Assembly: GCA_944332205.1 (NCBI GenBank)
Contig: CALVJN010000013.1
Coordinates: 1-40,085 of the forward strand
Reading direction: 5' to 3'
Origin: an uncultured Bacilli bacterium
GTDB taxonomy: Bacteria; Bacillota_I; Bacilli_A; RF39; UBA660
Length of the DNA stretch: 40,085 bases
The translations under genes and the position numbers were made by a program. Shown piece after piece: positions 1 to 7,426 of the stretch. The stretch's first letter is position 1. Each line of letters begins with the position of its first letter. The notes beneath the pieces are model-generated. The model made no database searches. It was not told the DNA's origin and saw only the letters and a program-made list of their open reading frames with translations.

Positions 1-177
1 ATTATTTTCTAAAAAATATTTCCATTGTTCAAAAGTATGTATTTCCAAATTATGATCAAATCCATTATATTTATTTACTTCATGAAACAAAAATTTCCAG
101 CCAGCACTAGATTTTCCTATGTGTAATGGTGGAGTTATTGTAGGTTTCTTTTTAACTACATAATAATTTGTTCCCAT
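1..177 (-). CDS. Phage protein, C-terminus beyond window (partial)
   Basis: An open frame runs from an ATG at 177 off the left edge; 59 codons are visible. It starts MGTNYYVVKKKP and then has HIGKSSAGWKF. I recognise this combination from small uncharacterised proteins of phages and prophages, whose function is unknown to me. It is the most downstream visible gene of the leftward early phage operon and follows the coiled-coil gene by only 5 bp. Confidence is good that it is a real phage gene, low for any function. Confidence 0.7.
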   Translation of the reverse strand, partial: MGTNYYVVKKKPTITPPLHIGKSSAGWKFLFHEVNKYNGFDHNLEIHTFEQWKYFLENN

Positions 178-182
178 ATTAT

Positions 183-557
183 CTATTCTCCTTTATCAAA
201 ATTTAAAATTCTATCTCTTTGCATACTTCTTAACATAGAAGATAAAATTACCTCTTTGTCAGCTTTTAATTCTAAATGTTCTTTTGCTTTATTTATAATA
301 TCTTCTTTTTGTTGCAACTTTTCTTTTAACTTTTGATTTTCTTCAGCATTTGCTTTTAAAAGTATTTCGTGCGTTTCTAGGCTTCCTTTTAGTTGTTTAT
401 TTTCTTTTTGTAAATTATTTAAAAACTCAATAAAATCTTGTACACTATTAACACCATCAAATTTATTGTTTAAAACAAAAAACTCCTTTGTTTTAGTGTT
501 CAAACTAAATACTAATATTTCATCTATACCTTTTACGCAAATTTTTTCTTCATTCAT
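183..557 (-). CDS. Coiled-coil phage protein of unknown function
   Basis: A 124-residue protein. Residues 1-45 look like a small beta-rich segment and residues 45-100 are a Glu/Lys/Gln-rich coiled coil. No catalytic motif or membrane segment is seen. It starts at ATG 557 after a purine-rich ribosome site (AGGAGTGATAAGTA) and lies 12 bp downstream of the gene with the clamp-binding-like tail, in the same leftward operon. I do not recognise the family; a scaffold or adaptor is possible but not shown. Confidence 0.65.
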   Translation of the reverse strand: MNEEKICVKGIDEILVFSLNTKTKEFFVLNNKFDGVNSVQDFIEFLNNLQKENKQLKGSLETHEILLKANAEENQKLKEKLQQKEDIINKAKEHLELKADKEVILSSMLRSMQRDRILNFDKGE

Positions 558-569
558 TACTTATCACTC

Positions 570-779
570 CTAATTAATAAAATCAAAAATTGTAAGTTGT
601 TTTTCATCTTTCCGTTCTTCATTCTTTCCAACATATTTTAATAAATTATCATTATAATCAATTTTGTTATTGTCCATCCATTTTTTTACTATTTCATAAT
701 TTCTATTTGCCAATTTTGTATGCCAGATTAACATTCTAATTGAATACTTAACTTTCTTATTTACTTTTATTTCTTTCAT
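570..779 (-). CDS. Small phage protein with C-terminal sliding-clamp-like motif
   Basis: A basic 69-residue protein ending in KQLTIFDFIN. The QLTIFDF part matches the general QLxLF-type motif by which bacterial proteins bind the DnaN sliding clamp, and many phage proteins carry it at the very C-terminus. The rest is Lys/Asn rich with no recognisable fold. Its start lies inside the end of the HNH gene (23-bp overlap), so the two are probably translationally coupled. A clamp-binding role in phage DNA replication or repair is an inference from the motif and its operon. Confidence 0.6.
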   Translation of the reverse strand: MKEIKVNKKVKYSIRMLIWHTKLANRNYEIVKKWMDNNKIDYNDNLLKYVGKNEERKDEKQLTIFDFIN

Positions 780-1284
780 ATTTTTGCTTCCTTACATTAA
801 TAATTTTAGCTATCATTAGACCTATTTTGGTTAATTCTTTATTTTTGAATATTAAATGTTTGTTTTTTGCTACTAGCTTGTCTTTATTTTCTACTAAAAT
901 TAAATTATCTGAATTAAAATTACTTTTATTCTTATCCAAAAACATAACTGAATGATTCTTTGGTATTTTTCCATTCGTTTGTTCATAAATATAAATTTGT
1001 TTATGCTGATAAACATTCGGTTCTGCAACTTTTATATATGTATAACCATCTTTACTTATAAATTCATATCCAATATTTTTTTTATTATGTGGTATCTGTT
1101 TTTTAAAAAAACGTGTACTTATACCACTTTTAAGGTTGTGTCTCTTTTTGTATTGTTGGATTTGTTTTATTGTTATTTGCCTGTTAAACTTTTGATTTAT
1201 TAAATTAGTTAATTTTTCTGAAGAAATACCTTTTACATTTTCTTTTATAAAGTTCTGTTCTTCTAAATTAAATAATTTATTCAT
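757..1284 (-). CDS. HNH endonuclease, phage type
   Basis: A 175-residue protein. Residues ~5-50 resemble a helix-turn-helix segment (QKFNRQITIKQIQQYKKRH). Residues ~75-140 carry the phage HNH layout: a beta strand with YEFISKDGYTYIKV, then HKQIYIYEQ, and the metal-binding part NHSVMFLDKNKSNFNSDNL. This architecture is common among phage HNH proteins found in early or packaging regions. Some are free-standing homing endonucleases, others help DNA packaging. It overlaps the sigma-like gene by 8 bp and the next gene by 23 bp, so it is an integral operon member. Which role it plays cannot be told. Confidence 0.75.
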   Translation of the reverse strand: MNKLFNLEEQNFIKENVKGISSEKLTNLINQKFNRQITIKQIQQYKKRHNLKSGISTRFFKKQIPHNKKNIGYEFISKDGYTYIKVAEPNVYQHKQIYIYEQTNGKIPKNHSVMFLDKNKSNFNSDNLILVENKDKLVAKNKHLIFKNKELTKIGLMIAKIINVRKQKYERNKSK

Positions 1285-2149
1285 TATTAATACCTATTAA
1301 AGATAAAGTTTTTTTGTCTTTTATTTCATTTTCATTTACTAACTTTGCAGCCTTAATACACGTATTTGCATTGTTTATTATTTGCTGAGCTAATTGTGTT
1401 ACAGCGTATGATTTTCTTATTTCTGTATTTAAATCTTTTTGATTATTATTTAAATTAGAAAGCTGCTCAAATAAATAATCATTTAGCGACTGTAATGTGT
1501 TATCTTTTTTTTGTTCTTTTTTCATAATTACCTCTTCATTATATTTTATTAAAAATACATCTCTATCATTATTTTCTAAATATTCTTTTAATTTTTTTCT
1601 TGCTCTTGAAACTCTAACTCTTATCATTTCTTTCGTTACACCTAATTTATTTGCTACTTCTTCTAAAGTGTGTTCTCTAAATCCTTCAATACCATAATAC
1701 ATTTTTATTGATATTTTATCTTTCTCATTTTTTAAATTGTTTATAGCATTTATTAATTTTTCGATTTCCAACTTTTTTTCGATTTCTTTCTCAATATTTA
1801 CATTTGGATCTGCTATAAAATCTCCATATTCTGTTTTATTTTTATAATCTTCATTAACAATATAATTTAATGAAATATCAGTTCCATTTGGATTAAATCT
1901 TTTTGGCATTGTTTTAAGATATAAATGTCTTGCAATATTATTTTTTATACAAACACAAGCAAAAGAACTGAATTTAGTATCTTGATTTGTGTCATAGTTT
2001 TTAGAGGCTTTTATTAAACCATCTAGCCCATAATCATAATAGTTTTGAAATTCATCATCAGTATTCCAAGATAACTTCATTTTTTTTATTACCAAATAAA
2101 TCAGCCCCAAATTGTTAATTATAAGATTATTTCTTTCTTCATCACTCAC
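1277..2149 (-). CDS. Sigma-70-like regulator fused to a C-terminal phage domain
   Basis: A 290-residue protein. Residues ~8-75 resemble sigma region 2 (helical, with FSSFACVCIKNNIARH), and residues ~130-195 resemble region 4 with an HTH (HTLEEVANKLGVTKEMIRVRVSRARKKL). After residue 208 comes a second helical domain (TLQSLNDYLFEQL and TQLAQQIINNANTCIKAAK) of the kind found as a separate small phage protein. An in-frame ATG at 1525 sits behind its own GAGGTAATT ribosome site, so the tail may also be made alone (82 residues). It probably directs transcription of phage genes beyond the left edge. That is inferred from family and position. Confidence 0.75.
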   Translation of the reverse strand: MSDEERNNLIINNLGLIYLVIKKMKLSWNTDDEFQNYYDYGLDGLIKASKNYDTNQDTKFSSFACVCIKNNIARHLYLKTMPKRFNPNGTDISLNYIVNEDYKNKTEYGDFIADPNVNIEKEIEKKLEIEKLINAINNLKNEKDKISIKMYYGIEGFREHTLEEVANKLGVTKEMIRVRVSRARKKLKEYLENNDRDVFLIKYNEEVIMKKEQKKDNTLQSLNDYLFEQLSNLNNNQKDLNTEIRKSYAVTQLAQQIINNANTCIKAAKLVNENEIKDKKTLSLIGINNE

Positions 2150-2150
2150 A

Positions 2151-2327
2151 CTACACCTCTTTTATTATATATATAAACCATTTTAAAAAATCTTTTTGGC
2201 TTCTAAATTGTGTCTCATATTTTTTTAATCTACTTTTAAAATGAATTTTTTGATATTTATCTGCATTTTTATAAATTTCTCTGAATTTATCTATTTCTTC
2301 AAATAAATATTCACTTATGTGTTTCAT
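2151..2327 (-). CDS. Small phage protein, function unknown
   Basis: A 58-residue protein starting at ATG 2327, chosen over an upstream start because GGAG lies 7 nt before it. It is Lys/Phe/Tyr rich and probably all helical, with no motif I recognise. It overlaps the preceding membrane-peptide gene by 17 bp and precedes the sigma-like gene by 1 bp, so it belongs to one translationally packed operon. Confidence 0.55.
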   Translation of the reverse strand: MKHISEYLFEEIDKFREIYKNADKYQKIHFKSRLKKYETQFRSQKDFLKWFIYIIKEV

Positions 2328-2481
2328 TAATATACTCCGCAAATTTAGGGTCAAATTTTTTAATTACTATTTTTGCTGTTTCCCAGTTATTTTCTAAGAT
2401 TTTATTCTTTTGTTTTTGTTTGTCAATAATTCTTAATAATGCAACAATAATTAACATTAAAATTAATGAAAATTCTCTCAT
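2311..2481 (-). CDS. Single-pass small membrane protein
   Basis: A 56-residue protein from ATG 2481, chosen because GAGAGGAA lies just upstream; a longer frame back to 2529 exists. Residues 3-20 (EFSLILMLIIVALLRII) form one membrane segment, followed by a charged cytoplasmic tail. It is the first gene of the operon that continues through the sigma-like and HNH genes. The function is unknown. Confidence 0.55.
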   Translation of the reverse strand: MREFSLILMLIIVALLRIIDKQKQKNKILENNWETAKIVIKKFDPKFAEYINETHK

Positions 2482-2660
2482 AACGTAATTCCTCTCTTTC
2501 TTATTTACAACATATTTACAATGTTTCATAAATATGGAAATATAATTCTATATTATATTTACCTATTAAAAATCCTTTTTTTCTATGATTTTTCAAGCTT
2601 ATTACAACATTTTTTATAATGAATACTTTTATTAATTTTTTATCATTTTTTTTTATACTT

Positions 2661-2729
2661 TTTGGGATTTTAGGACTAAACTAATCCCTGGTCTAGAATA
2701 AGAAAAATTGACCCAAACTTGTCCTAAAA
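2661..2729. repeat. Interleaved inverted repeats in phage intergenic gap
   Basis: This lies in the 250-bp gap between the recombinase gene and the sigma operon. TTTTAGGAC (2668-2676) pairs with GTCCTAAAA (2721-2729). TTTGGG (2661-2666) pairs with CCCAAA (2712-2717). GGGATT (2664-2669) can alternatively pair with AATCCC (2693-2698). The first two pairings interleave, so an RNA could form a pseudoknot. It could be a recombination site, an RNA element or an origin; nothing decides between these. The rest of the gap is A/T runs and presumably holds the operon promoter. Confidence 0.4.
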
Positions 2730-2781
2730 TTTTACATAAAATAAGTAGGCGGTTTTATGAAAATTGGGATTTTTTAATACA

Positions 2782-3639
2782 TTAAAATTCAATATCATTT
2801 ACAATTCTTTTTCTTGCTTGTGAATTTTTTTTAACATAAATGCTTGTAGTTTTTGGGTTTTCATGTCCAAGAAGATCCTGTAGAGTTAAAGTATCACCAG
2901 GGTGTTTTTCTAAAAAACGATCTGCAAATAAATGCCTAAAACTATGAGCATGAACAATTGATTTTTTCACCTTAGCAATACTAGCTATTTTTTTTAAATG
3001 TTTCCAAAGTGTACTTGTACAAACTATTTTTTGAGGATTTGTTATACTTCGAAAAATAAAGCCTTCTTTAATTTTAAATTCTCGGCAATAATGTCGTAGT
3101 TCTTTAGCTAACTTGTCTGATATAACTAATTCTCTTTCTTTTCCTTTATTGAAAATATTTTTGTTTTCTATTTTTAAATTTTCTACTGTAAAAAATTTTA
3201 ATTCTGATACTCTGATACCTGACATAGCTAAGGTTTTAATAATATAGTAATCTTGAACCATTTTTTCTTTCTTCGCTGCTCTAAGAAGTCTTTTATAATC
3301 TGCTAAAGACATGTAATCTTTATTAATAAATCTATTCTGGCTTCTTATTAAATTTAGTCTTAATTTTACATTTATAAATTTAAAATATTTGTTTAATACA
3401 GTTATCCAAAGATTTCTCGTGTTTGTTGAATTAGAAATATTATTTAAATATTTTTTATAATCTATTAACATTTGCTTATCAATAACCTTATAATCAGAAG
3501 CAAATATTAAAAAATGTAATATTGCGTTTGAATATGCTTTAATTGTAGTTTCTGCTTTTTCAGTTTCGCTTAGGAAATTATTAAAATTATTAAAATTTTC
3601 TTTAAATTCTTCTAAAGTTACTTTATTTTTTTCTTTCAT
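2782..3639 (-). CDS. Tyrosine recombinase (XerC/D-like integrase family)
   Basis: A 285-residue protein with the usual two-part layout. Residues ~10-95 are an N-terminal SAM-like DNA-binding domain and ~105-285 the catalytic domain. The catalytic set is visible: Arg143 (SGIRVSEL), Lys166 region, His232 and Arg235 (HSFRH), His259 (LLGHE) and Tyr268 (TTSIYVKK). The length is normal for XerC/XerD or phage integrases. It overlaps the preceding coiled-coil gene by 17 bp, so it is expressed with the replication genes rather than from an attachment-site-proximal position. Resolution of replicated DNA, or a second integration function, are both possible. Confidence 0.9.
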   Translation of the reverse strand: MKEKNKVTLEEFKENFNNFNNFLSETEKAETTIKAYSNAILHFLIFASDYKVIDKQMLIDYKKYLNNISNSTNTRNLWITVLNKYFKFINVKLRLNLIRSQNRFINKDYMSLADYKRLLRAAKKEKMVQDYYIIKTLAMSGIRVSELKFFTVENLKIENKNIFNKGKERELVISDKLAKELRHYCREFKIKEGFIFRSITNPQKIVCTSTLWKHLKKIASIAKVKKSIVHAHSFRHLFADRFLEKHPGDTLTLQDLLGHENPKTTSIYVKKNSQARKRIVNDIEF

Positions 3640-4069
3640 GATAATTTACCAATGACTGTAAATTTGTTCTTGGTCTAGTTCTTAATTCTTTTTTTGCAAT
3701 AGACAATTCATCAACACTTTTTTTTAATTTTTTTTCTAAATATGATATTTTAGTTTTAAGACCGCCAACTTTTGAACAAATTTTTTTATACCTTTTTTTT
3801 ATTTCCAATTTCTCTTTTTCTAATTTTTTTATTTCTTTTTTATTTTTTGTTAATTCAGTCTTTTGATTTATACTACAATTTTCTTGTATTATTAACTGTT
3901 CTTTTAATTTTTCTAGTTCTTTTTTGTTTTTTGTTTCTCTTTCCGCTTTTCTATTACATTCTTCAATTTGTAAAACCAAATCATTTTTTAATGCATCATA
4001 TTTTCTTAATTTTACAAATGAAAAATTATATATTATTTTTTTTATTATTTTAATTAACTCTTGCTGCAT
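3623..4069 (-). CDS. Long coiled-coil phage protein
   Basis: A 148-residue, very Lys/Glu-rich protein. Residues ~35-130 form an almost continuous heptad-repeat coiled coil; no membrane segment or enzyme motif is present. It overlaps its upstream neighbour by 20 bp and the recombinase by 17 bp. It may bridge replication or recombination proteins, but this is inferred only from co-expression. Confidence 0.6.
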   Translation of the reverse strand: MQQELIKIIKKIIYNFSFVKLRKYDALKNDLVLQIEECNRKAERETKNKKELEKLKEQLIIQENCSINQKTELTKNKKEIKKLEKEKLEIKKRYKKICSKVGGLKTKISYLEKKLKKSVDELSIAKKELRTRPRTNLQSLVNYHERKK

Positions 4070-4247
4070 TCCCTTTTGTATCCTCTATTTGTTGAAAAAG
4101 CAATAAAAGAAGGTTATATTGAAGCTTGTCCATATCTCCAATAGTATCAAGTTTTAGAATCCCTTTAATTAAATTTACGCTAACTTTTTTTGAATTTATA
4201 ATCGAATAAATATTATCTATTTCTACTTTATTAATTTTCTCTATCAT
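4050..4247 (-). CDS. Small phage protein, function unknown
   Basis: A 65-residue helical protein with no motif I recognise. It overlaps the end of the helicase gene by 17 bp and the following coiled-coil gene by 20 bp. Such overlaps on both sides support it being a translated member of the replication operon. Confidence 0.55.
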   Translation of the reverse strand: MIEKINKVEIDNIYSIINSKKVSVNLIKGILKLDTIGDMDKLQYNLLLLLFQQIEDTKGNAARVN

Positions 4248-5469
4248 AGTTACTCCTTACTTTTTCTTCGAATCTTTGTATTGATTTGTCATATTCAAAA
4301 TTGATAATTCCAACCTCCCCGTTCCTATTTTTTCCAATTATTAATTGAATATCTGCTTTTTTATTATCCCCAAATACATTATCATTGTGTAACATTAAAA
4401 CGGCTGTTCCGCTTTGCTCAAGTTCACCAGATTCTTTCAAATCTGAAATTAAAGGCCTTTTATCTTTTGTTTTGTCACTATTACGATTGATTTGTGCTAT
4501 TAAAAAAATTGTACAATCGTGATCTAATGCAATTTGTCTAAGTTCTTTTGTAATTTCTGTAACGCGTTCATATATGCTTTGTCCAGGTTGTATACCTTTA
4601 ATCAATCCAACGTAGTCAATAAAAACAATAGAATGAGAATTTATGCTTTCTTTTATAATTTGTGATCTTATTGTTTTAATTGTTTGACTGCCCGTTATAA
4701 CTTTAAACTTTTTTCGAGATAATTCATTACATTTTTCTTTTAGTTTTTCATCTTGAAAATTTGTTGCAGGATTTTCTAAATATTTGATTTCTATTTTTGA
4801 ATTTAAGCTTACTAGCCTTCTGTAAATTTGTTGTTCAGACATTTCCATGTTGAAATAAATGCAATTATATTTATCAGATAAATTATCTAAAAGATTTAAT
4901 GCAAATGCTGTCTTCCCAATTCCAGGTCGTGCTGCCAAAATTACAAGATCATGTTCTTGAATATTTGCACAATATGAAAATTTTTTAAATCTAAACTCAA
5001 GTTTTTTATTTTCTTTTCTAATTATTTTATACAATTGATCACCATTTAAATAATTATTCTTTTTATTCATTGTAATTTTTTCATATTCATGTATTTTTTC
5101 TAAAAGATTTTCAACGGAAATTTTATTTTGTGTATAACTTTTTATTGAATCTAAAATTTGTGTTTCAATATAATAATTAAGTAATCTCTCTTGATAATAT
5201 TCAAAATGTCCAGTAGTAGCTTCTAAACTCATGCAATCATATAAATAATCAACTATCGAGTTTGCTTCATTTTTATTTTTAAAAAGAGCTTTGTAAGTTT
5301 CTGCAATTCCTACTAGTGACACACTTTTTATTCTTGAAAATTGATCTGCAATAATTTTTAAACTTATTTTTGATTCAATACTTTTAAATGCTTCTAATGG
5401 CACACAAATGTCTTTTATTAATTCTGGTTTTAACAAAAGACAACCTATAATATTTTTTTCAAATTCCAT
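4231..5469 (-). CDS. DnaB-family replicative helicase
   Basis: A 412-residue phage replicative helicase that unwinds DNA ahead of the replisome. Residues ~1-110 match the DnaB N-terminal helical domain and ~150-400 the RecA-like ATPase. Walker A is AARPGIGKTA (residues 179-188) and Walker B is IVFIDYVGLI. A Gln/Arg-rich motif with LIAQINRNSD and the following SGELEQSGTAV are typical of DnaB. The length is slightly shorter than host DnaB (~450), usual for phage versions. It lies 3 bp downstream of the DnaD-type initiator, its expected loader partner. Confidence 0.93.
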   Translation of the reverse strand: MEFEKNIIGCLLLKPELIKDICVPLEAFKSIESKISLKIIADQFSRIKSVSLVGIAETYKALFKNKNEANSIVDYLYDCMSLEATTGHFEYYQERLLNYYIETQILDSIKSYTQNKISVENLLEKIHEYEKITMNKKNNYLNGDQLYKIIRKENKKLEFRFKKFSYCANIQEHDLVILAARPGIGKTAFALNLLDNLSDKYNCIYFNMEMSEQQIYRRLVSLNSKIEIKYLENPATNFQDEKLKEKCNELSRKKFKVITGSQTIKTIRSQIIKESINSHSIVFIDYVGLIKGIQPGQSIYERVTEITKELRQIALDHDCTIFLIAQINRNSDKTKDKRPLISDLKESGELEQSGTAVLMLHNDNVFGDNKKADIQLIIGKNRNGEVGIINFEYDKSIQRFEEKVRSNYDREN

Positions 5470-5472
5470 TTT

Positions 5473-6228
5473 TTAAAACTCCCTATAATAGTCTGAACTT
5501 GCTTCTCTTGTTTCAGAACTTAACACTTTTTCTTCTTTGAGTTTTTTCTTTTTTTTAAAATCAGCGATGTACTGCTCAACATCTGCTACTGATTTTAATC
5601 CTTTACTTTTCCAATTAAAAATTATTTTATCAATATATTTTAATGATAGGTTTCTACTAGTTACAGCCTCTTTTACAGCTAACTTTAAAATTTCAGTTGG
5701 ATATTCCCAAGAAGAAATTACTTCATATTCCATAGAACTAATTGTTCTTCCAAATTCTTCTTCTATAATTTGAAAAATACTTTCTTCTTTATTTATTTCT
5801 TCTTTATTATTACTACTACTATTTACTATACTATTCTCTACTATACTGGGTTGACCATTGGTTGACATTTGGTATACCATTGGTTGACCAAGATTATAAA
5901 CCCCTGATGAATTAATAGATAATTTTTCTTTTTTATCTTGATAAATGGTAGGAACATATCTATCCTTCCTAATATAATTATTTAATCTCCAATGACGGAT
6001 AACAATAACACCATCATCAAATAAAAGAAAGAAACCTCTTGCTACTAAAATATTTACATCATCTTTATTTGCCTTTGATATATCCATAATTTTTCTAATA
6101 TTTGCTACAAAACCATCGTCATCCGCTCTCATACTTGAATGAAAATATAAATTTTGAGCGGTTACTGGTAAATCTAAAAAACAATCTGTATCAACTACAC
6201 TTAAATCAAGCATTCTTTTTCTAGCCAT
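5473..6228 (-). CDS. Phage replication initiator / DnaD-like replisome organizer
   Basis: A 251-residue protein starting at ATG 6228, which has GAGGTGAGT directly upstream. Residues 1-95 form a winged-helix initiator domain typical of phage replisome organizers (RMLDLSVVDTDCFLDLP, RADDDGFVAN, FDDGVIVIRHWRLNNYIRKD). A low-complexity Ser/Asn linker follows. Residues ~160-235 form a DnaD C-terminal domain (ISSWEYPTEILKLAVKEAV, YIDKIIFNWKSKG). It probably binds the origin and loads the adjacent helicase. The linker-coding DNA contains short direct repeats that may be the origin itself. Confidence 0.88.
   Translation of the reverse strand: MARKRMLDLSVVDTDCFLDLPVTAQNLYFHSSMRADDDGFVANIRKIMDISKANKDDVNILVARGFFLLFDDGVIVIRHWRLNNYIRKDRYVPTIYQDKKEKLSINSSGVYNLGQPMVYQMSTNGQPSIVENSIVNSSSNNKEEINKEESIFQIIEEEFGRTISSMEYEVISSWEYPTEILKLAVKEAVTSRNLSLKYIDKIIFNWKSKGLKSVADVEQYIADFKKKKKLKEEKVLSSETREASSDYYREF
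5849..5888. repeat. Iteron-like repeats inside the initiator gene (candidate phage origin)
   Basis: ACCATTGGTTGAC occurs exactly twice (5854-5866 and 5876-5888), spaced 22 bp, which is two helical turns. A third core GGTTGAC lies at 5849-5855. The repeats fall in the linker-coding part of the DnaD-type initiator gene. Several Gram-positive phages have their origin at the same place, inside the initiator gene. Origin function is inferred from spacing and position. Confidence 0.5.
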
Positions 6229-6276
6229 ACTCACCTCAAAACTTTACTTTTTTATTAAACTCTGATATAATATAAA

Positions 6277-6320
6277 TGTTCATTTTGAACAAGGGACCTT
6301 TGGTTTGTGTTTGGTCCTTT
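6277..6320. promoter_or_regulatory. Perfect inverted repeat plus hairpin upstream of replication operon
   Basis: TGTTCATTTTGAACA (6277-6291) is a perfect 6-bp inverted repeat with a 3-bp centre, as expected of a dimeric repressor site. It lies next to TATAAT-like sequence in the 5' region of the initiator gene. It runs directly into a second hairpin, GGACC (6294-6298) with GGTCC (6313-6317), followed on the plus strand by a T-rich run. Operator or attenuator roles are inferred. Confidence 0.4.
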
Positions 6321-6344
6321 TCTTTTTGCAATTTTTTCAATTTA

Positions 6345-6653
6345 TCACCCTAAATTTCGTTCACAAAAATATTCATTTTTTCCAGAGTTAATACATTCAT
6401 TTATAGCATTTTTAGTTACAATATTAAGTAATAAAATTAATCCTAATATAATAGCTATTAGTAAAATCATATATAAAAAATGTGATTTCTTTTTTTTATT
6501 TTGTTTATTTTTTTCTTTAATTTTATCTAATTGTTTTAACATTCTATATTCATCGTTTATTTCTTTATGATTTTCATGTATTTTATTTAAAAGTTTTATT
6601 TCTTCTTCCTTTTCTTTTTTTTTCTTTTCTTTTTCTATATCATTTATGTTCAT
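6345..6653 (-). CDS. Small membrane protein with charged coiled-coil N-terminus
   Basis: A 102-residue protein. Residues 1-60 are almost entirely Lys/Glu/Asn and probably a coiled coil. Residues ~62-85 (LYMILLIAIILGLILLLNIV) are one membrane segment. The last 18 residues contain two Cys. ATG 6653 has AAAGGAGAA upstream. It is the first sizeable gene of the leftward early region, before the initiator. I do not recognise the family. Confidence 0.55.
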   Translation of the reverse strand: MNINDIEKEKKKKEKEEEIKLLNKIHENHKEINDEYRMLKQLDKIKEKNKQNKKKKSHFLYMILLIAIILGLILLLNIVTKNAINECINSGKNEYFCERNLG

Positions 6654-6670
6654 ATTATATTCTCCTTTAA

Positions 6671-6769
6671 TTAATGATATTTTTCTTGTATAAGTTGTGT
6701 AATTTCTTTAATCATTTCTAGTTGTCTTTCTTTTGTAGGCAGATTTATTACAACTATCTTCAAATTCAT
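6671..6769 (-). CDS. 32-residue phage miniprotein
   Basis: ATG 6769 is preceded by GTGGAGGTTTTTATAA, a strong ribosome site, and the frame gives MNLKIVVINLPTKERQ followed by a helical tail ending QEKYH. It ends 17 bp before the next gene's start. The resemblance to short phage peptides beginning ITVVNLPTKE is only from memory. It is the first gene of the leftward early operon, so it could be an immediate-early product. Confidence 0.5.
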   Translation of the reverse strand: MNLKIVVINLPTKERQLEMIKEITQLIQEKYH

Positions 6770-6937
6770 TTATAAAAACCTCCACAATATTTTATTCTTT
6801 TTTTAGTTGGTTGCTTTTTTTCTAACAATTATTTTTTGTAAATAATGTTTATAAAATATATATTTATTTTGGAAAATTAACTTATCTTGTATTTCTCTTT
6901 TTTTTTTCTTATAATGATTTTGAAAGGAGGTATCATT

Positions 6938-7426
6938 CTGGGAAAAATATTAAACTACTTATTGGATAATTGGATTGCTGTTTTATCATTATTTATTTCT
7001 GTAGCTACTTCTTTATATACTTTTTTAACTAATAAAATGAACTTAGAATTTAATATTCAACATTCATCTCAATTCAAGGATGAATACAATAATCCTATAA
7101 TTGTCTCTTGTACAATAAATAATAAATCACAAAGCAACATTTCAATTAATTCAATCGAATTAAAATTAAATAATAAATTCTATCAATCCATAAGAACTCC
7201 TATACAACTTGGCACAGTAAGCTTTACAGTTTTTGATCATGATGTTAATGAAACCAATCAATCAATAAAGTTACCTTTAAAACTTGAATCGTATGATAGC
7301 GTTAATACAAGCTTGTTATTTCCAATTCCAAAAGAAATAATAATACCTAAAAAAATGAAAATTATCGTTTATACTTCTCGTGGAAAAAAAACACTATCTG
7401 TTATTCTCAACAATACTATAAATTAA
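6938..7426 (+). CDS. Membrane-anchored protein in lysogeny region, CTG start likely
   Basis: The frame opens at 6887, but the only good ribosome site (AAAGGAGG, 6923-6930) points to CTG at 6938, giving about 162 residues; ATG 6914 is the alternative. One membrane segment (WIAVLSLFISVATSLYTF) near the N-terminus is followed by ~120 residues that look like a beta-sandwich domain with alternating strands. It lies between the leftward early operon and the repressor region on the opposite strand. That is a typical place for lysogenic-conversion or superinfection-exclusion genes, though function is unproven. Confidence 0.6.
   Translation: MGKILNYLLDNWIAVLSLFISVATSLYTFLTNKMNLEFNIQHSSQFKDEYNNPIIVSCTINNKSQSNISINSIELKLNNKFYQSIRTPIQLGTVSFTVFDHDVNETNQSIKLPLKLESYDSVNTSLLFPIPKEIIIPKKMKIIVYTSRGKKTLSVILNNTIN

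Noticed and set aside
2668-2729. dif-like XerC/XerD site for the tyrosine recombinase.
   Set aside because: The arms are 44 bp apart, much too far for a 28-bp dif-type site; kept only as an unexplained dyad.
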